From assembly GCA_963816795.1 (NCBI GenBank), contig CAWFLT010000001.1, positions 1-64,000 of the forward strand: 64,000 nt of DNA, read 5' to 3'. Each line of letters starts with the position of its first letter. Position 1 is the first letter of the stretch. Positions 61,919 to 64,000 of the stretch are shown here, piece by piece. Origin of the DNA: CAWFLT01 sp963816795 (GTDB lineage Bacteria > Acidobacteriota > Vicinamibacteria > Vicinamibacterales > SCN-69-37). A model generated the notes under the pieces. That model did not search any database. It had not been told where the DNA came from and was given only the letters and a program-made list of their open reading frames with translations. Both the position numbers and the translations under genes were made by a program.

Positions 61919-64000
61919 ATGCGACGTTCCGGCACCTTCCGCTCAGGGTATTGGACCCTTGGGCTCGCGCTGGCCCTGGGCCTGCTGGCGGTCGCGATTA
62001 CTCCCGCCCAGCAATGGGTGACGGAGACCCGGGACCCGAAACAGACGCAGGACGAGGATTTCGCGAAGTCCTACGCCGAGTGGACGGGGCCGTCCTACTA
62101 TGGCAGCCCGCTCGTCGACCACCTGCCGAAGGTGCCGGGCATCCCGACGCCGAAAGACGTGCTCGGCTACCACGCGGGCGCCCCGCGCAAGCTGACCTAC
62201 TACGCCGACCTGCTCAAGTACTACCGGGCGCTGGCCGCCGCCACCCCCCGGGTCAAGGTCGAGACGATCGGCAAATCGGATGAGGACCGGGAACTGGTCG
62301 TGGTGTGGGTCTCCTCCGAACAGAACATCAAGAACCTCCAGCAGAACCGCGACAACCTGGCCCGGCTGGCCGATCCGCGCGGCGTACCGGAGACGACGAT
62401 CAAACAGCTGCTCAGCACCACCAAGCCGCACTATCACTTGATGGGCGGCCTCCACAGCAGCGAAACGGGACCGCCAGAAATGCTGATGGAGCTCGTGTAC
62501 CGGCTGGCGGTCGAGTCGTCGCCGTACATCTCCAACATTCGCGACAACGTCTATGTGTCAGTGACGCCGGTCGCCGACGCTGACGGGCGCGACCGCAACG
62601 TCGATCAGTTCTATTGCACGCAGGACCTGCAGGCCGAGGCCGCGCTCGCGGCGCCCGCCCCCGCCTCCGCGGCCACAAACCAGCCCGCTACGGCGGGCCG
62701 GGGCGGAACGGCGGGGCGAGGGGCCTCCCCGGCAAACACCGCCGCTACGGCGCCCCAAGGGGCGGCACGGGCACGGCGTCCGCGGCCAGCGCCCCGGCAG
62801 CTCCGGCAGCGCCAGGGTGGTCCCGGCGGCGGCGGGAACACGTGCTCGCTCCCGTACTGGGGCAAGTACGTCTACCACGACAACAATCGCGACATTAACC
62901 TGTCGCAGGTGTCGATGCGCGCGATCACCGACTGGTACTACACCGCGCATCCGCCGATCATGCACGACCTGCACGAGTCGCTTTCGCTGATGTACACCTA
63001 CAGCGGCGGCCCGCCACAGAATCCCAATCTCGATCCGATCCTCTTCGCCGAGCTGCCGTTCTTCTCGAACTGGGAGCTCTCGCAGATGACCAAGTGGGGC
63101 ATGCCGGGCGTGTACACGCACGGATTCATGGACGGCTGGTCGCCCGGCTATCTCGGGTCGGTCGCCTACAACCACAACGGCATGATGCGGATGTACGAGA
63201 CGCAGTCGGGCCGTGACAGCGGGCCCGGCCCAGCGGCGGCTGGCGGCGGCGCGGGCGCGGCCGGTGGACGCGGCGCCGGGCGCGGCGGCGGCCGCGGTGG
63301 CGATGCCGCGGCCGGCGGTAATACCGCGGCTGGGCGCGGGGCCGGAGTGGCCGGCGGCGGCGAGGCGGAAACAGGCCGCGGTGCTGGTGTCGCCGGCGGC
63401 ACGGGCGCTGGCGCTGGCCAGACGCCGCCGGCCGGACGCGCCGGCGCTCCTGGCGGTGCACCTGGCGGCGGCCGTGGACCGGCCGCGCCGACAGGTCGCG
63501 GTGGCGGCCAGGACCGCGAGTGGTATCGCGGCATTCCCGTCCCCCCCAACGCGGCCGCGACCTTCACGCGCCGCAACAACACGAATTACATGCAGACCGG
63601 CGTGCTGTCCGGGCTGCAGCTCACGGCGATGTTCCCGAATCTCGTGCTCGAGAACTTCTACACGAAGACGAAGAACTCGATCGATCAGGGACTCAAGCAG
63701 GCGCCGTTCGGCTACGTGATCTCGGCGCAGCGTGACCTCACCCGCCCGGCGGAGCTCGTCCGCATCCTGCGCGCGCAGGGCATCGAGGTCGGCCAGACCA
63801 CCGCCGACATCAAGGCCGGTGACGTCTCGATCGCCGCCGGCTCGTACGTGATCAAAGGCGGCCAGCCGTACTTTCGTCTGGCGAAGAACCTGCTCGAAAA
63901 GCAGAACTATCCCGATCCCGCGCTCCGCACCTATGACGACAGCGGGTGGACGATGGGCTATGCGTTCAACGTGGACGTGAAAGAGGTGCGCGACAAGTCG
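61919..64000 (+). CDS. M14 family zinc carboxypeptidase (3' end outside window)
   Basis: Secreted metallopeptidase, 694 residues visible. A signal peptide spans about 1-30, after AAGGAG-spaced ATG 61919. The zinc motif is His179-x2-Glu182 (GGLHSSETGPPEML). The later MHDLHES holds a candidate third ligand near His349 or His352. Two low-complexity inserts interrupt the domain, Ala/Gly/Arg-rich at about 240-300 and Gly-rich at about 433-532. Family members in acidobacteria are often large. The substrate is unknown. Confidence 0.88.
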   Translation, partial: MRRSGTFRSGYWTLGLALALGLLAVAITPAQQWVTETRDPKQTQDEDFAKSYAEWTGPSYYGSPLVDHLPKVPGIPTPKDVLGYHAGAPRKLTYYADLLKYYRALAAATPRVKVETIGKSDEDRELVVVWVSSEQNIKNLQQNRDNLARLADPRGVPETTIKQLLSTTKPHYHLMGGLHSSETGPPEMLMELVYRLAVESSPYISNIRDNVYVSVTPVADADGRDRNVDQFYCTQDLQAEAALAAPAPASAATNQPATAGRGGTAGRGASPANTAATAPQGAARARRPRPAPRQLRQRQGGPGGGGNTCSLPYWGKYVYHDNNRDINLSQVSMRAITDWYYTAHPPIMHDLHESLSLMYTYSGGPPQNPNLDPILFAELPFFSNWELSQMTKWGMPGVYTHGFMDGWSPGYLGSVAYNHNGMMRMYETQSGRDSGPGPAAAGGGAGAAGGRGAGRGGGRGGDAAAGGNTAAGRGAGVAGGGEAETGRGAGVAGGTGAGAGQTPPAGRAGAPGGAPGGGRGPAAPTGRGGGQDREWYRGIPVPPNAAATFTRRNNTNYMQTGVLSGLQLTAMFPNLVLENFYTKTKNSIDQGLKQAPFGYVISAQRDLTRPAELVRILRAQGIEVGQTTADIKAGDVSIAAGSYVIKGGQPYFRLAKNLLEKQNYPDPALRTYDDSGWTMGYAFNVDVKEVRDKS

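Overview
The window is 64 kb of very GC-rich chromosomal DNA with bacterial operons, strong Shine-Dalgarno sites and a few clear sigma70-type promoters. The gene mix suggests a soil-type acidobacterium, perhaps of the Vicinamibacteria: a tannase-family esterase, a TonB receptor with a carboxypeptidase-regulatory domain, the futalosine menaquinone route, OtsAB plus TreS-maltokinase, secreted BNR propellers, DUF4097, S41 and M14 peptidases and SIMPL proteins. The taxonomy is inference from content only. No rRNA, tRNA, phage, transposase or CRISPR was seen.

Layout. 1-3.1 kb: divergent MFS transporter and tannase-family esterase. 3.6-5.4 kb: nadA-sodA, with a palindrome just before the nadA ribosome site. 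6-7.8 kb: mqnE and yjbQ. 7.8-14.2 kb: a cobalamin riboswitch and B12 uptake genes (TonB receptor, a broken ATPase, permease, binding protein, PP-loop ATPase). 14.3-22.1 kb: minus-strand mqnD, otsB, otsA, two cation:proton antiporters, an HtrA-like protein and iscS, all cut by about 28 apparent frameshifts of the same sign. 22.1-27.8 kb: BNR propeller and TreS-maltokinase. 27.9-35.1 kb: a complete suf operon (Rrf2 regulator, sufA, sufB, sufC, a sufD-sufS fusion, sufT, sufU). 35-44 kb: MoeB/ThiF-rhodanese, RmuC, two SIMPL proteins, homoserine dehydrogenase with CoA-transferase, UbiE/MenG and a DtxR-family regulator. 44.1-47.4 kb: an iron operon made of a membrane-anchored DtxR-FeoA fusion and a FeoB split into two genes. 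47.5-55.1 kb: queD/queC, DUF4097, a DUF5615 protein, fabI, a zinc-ribbon/RGG protein, an S41 peptidase and a LolA-like protein. 55.4-64 kb: MFS transporter, a HyuA-HyuB ORF, an orphan DGQHR protein and an M14 peptidase cut by the window end.

Themes. Iron and Fe-S chemistry recur: Feo, two DtxR-type proteins, Suf, IscS, NadA with SOD, and MqnE. Menaquinone genes (mqnE, mqnD, ubiE/menG) are scattered. Trehalose/alpha-glucan enzymes occur at two loci.

The most unusual trait is in the spacers. Almost every intergenic gap holds a member of one of at least seven families of short hairpin-forming or heptamer/octamer repeats. These repeats also enter genes: one splits the B12 ATPase, one is read through in frame to join HyuA and HyuB, and others supply C-terminal tails to several proteins.
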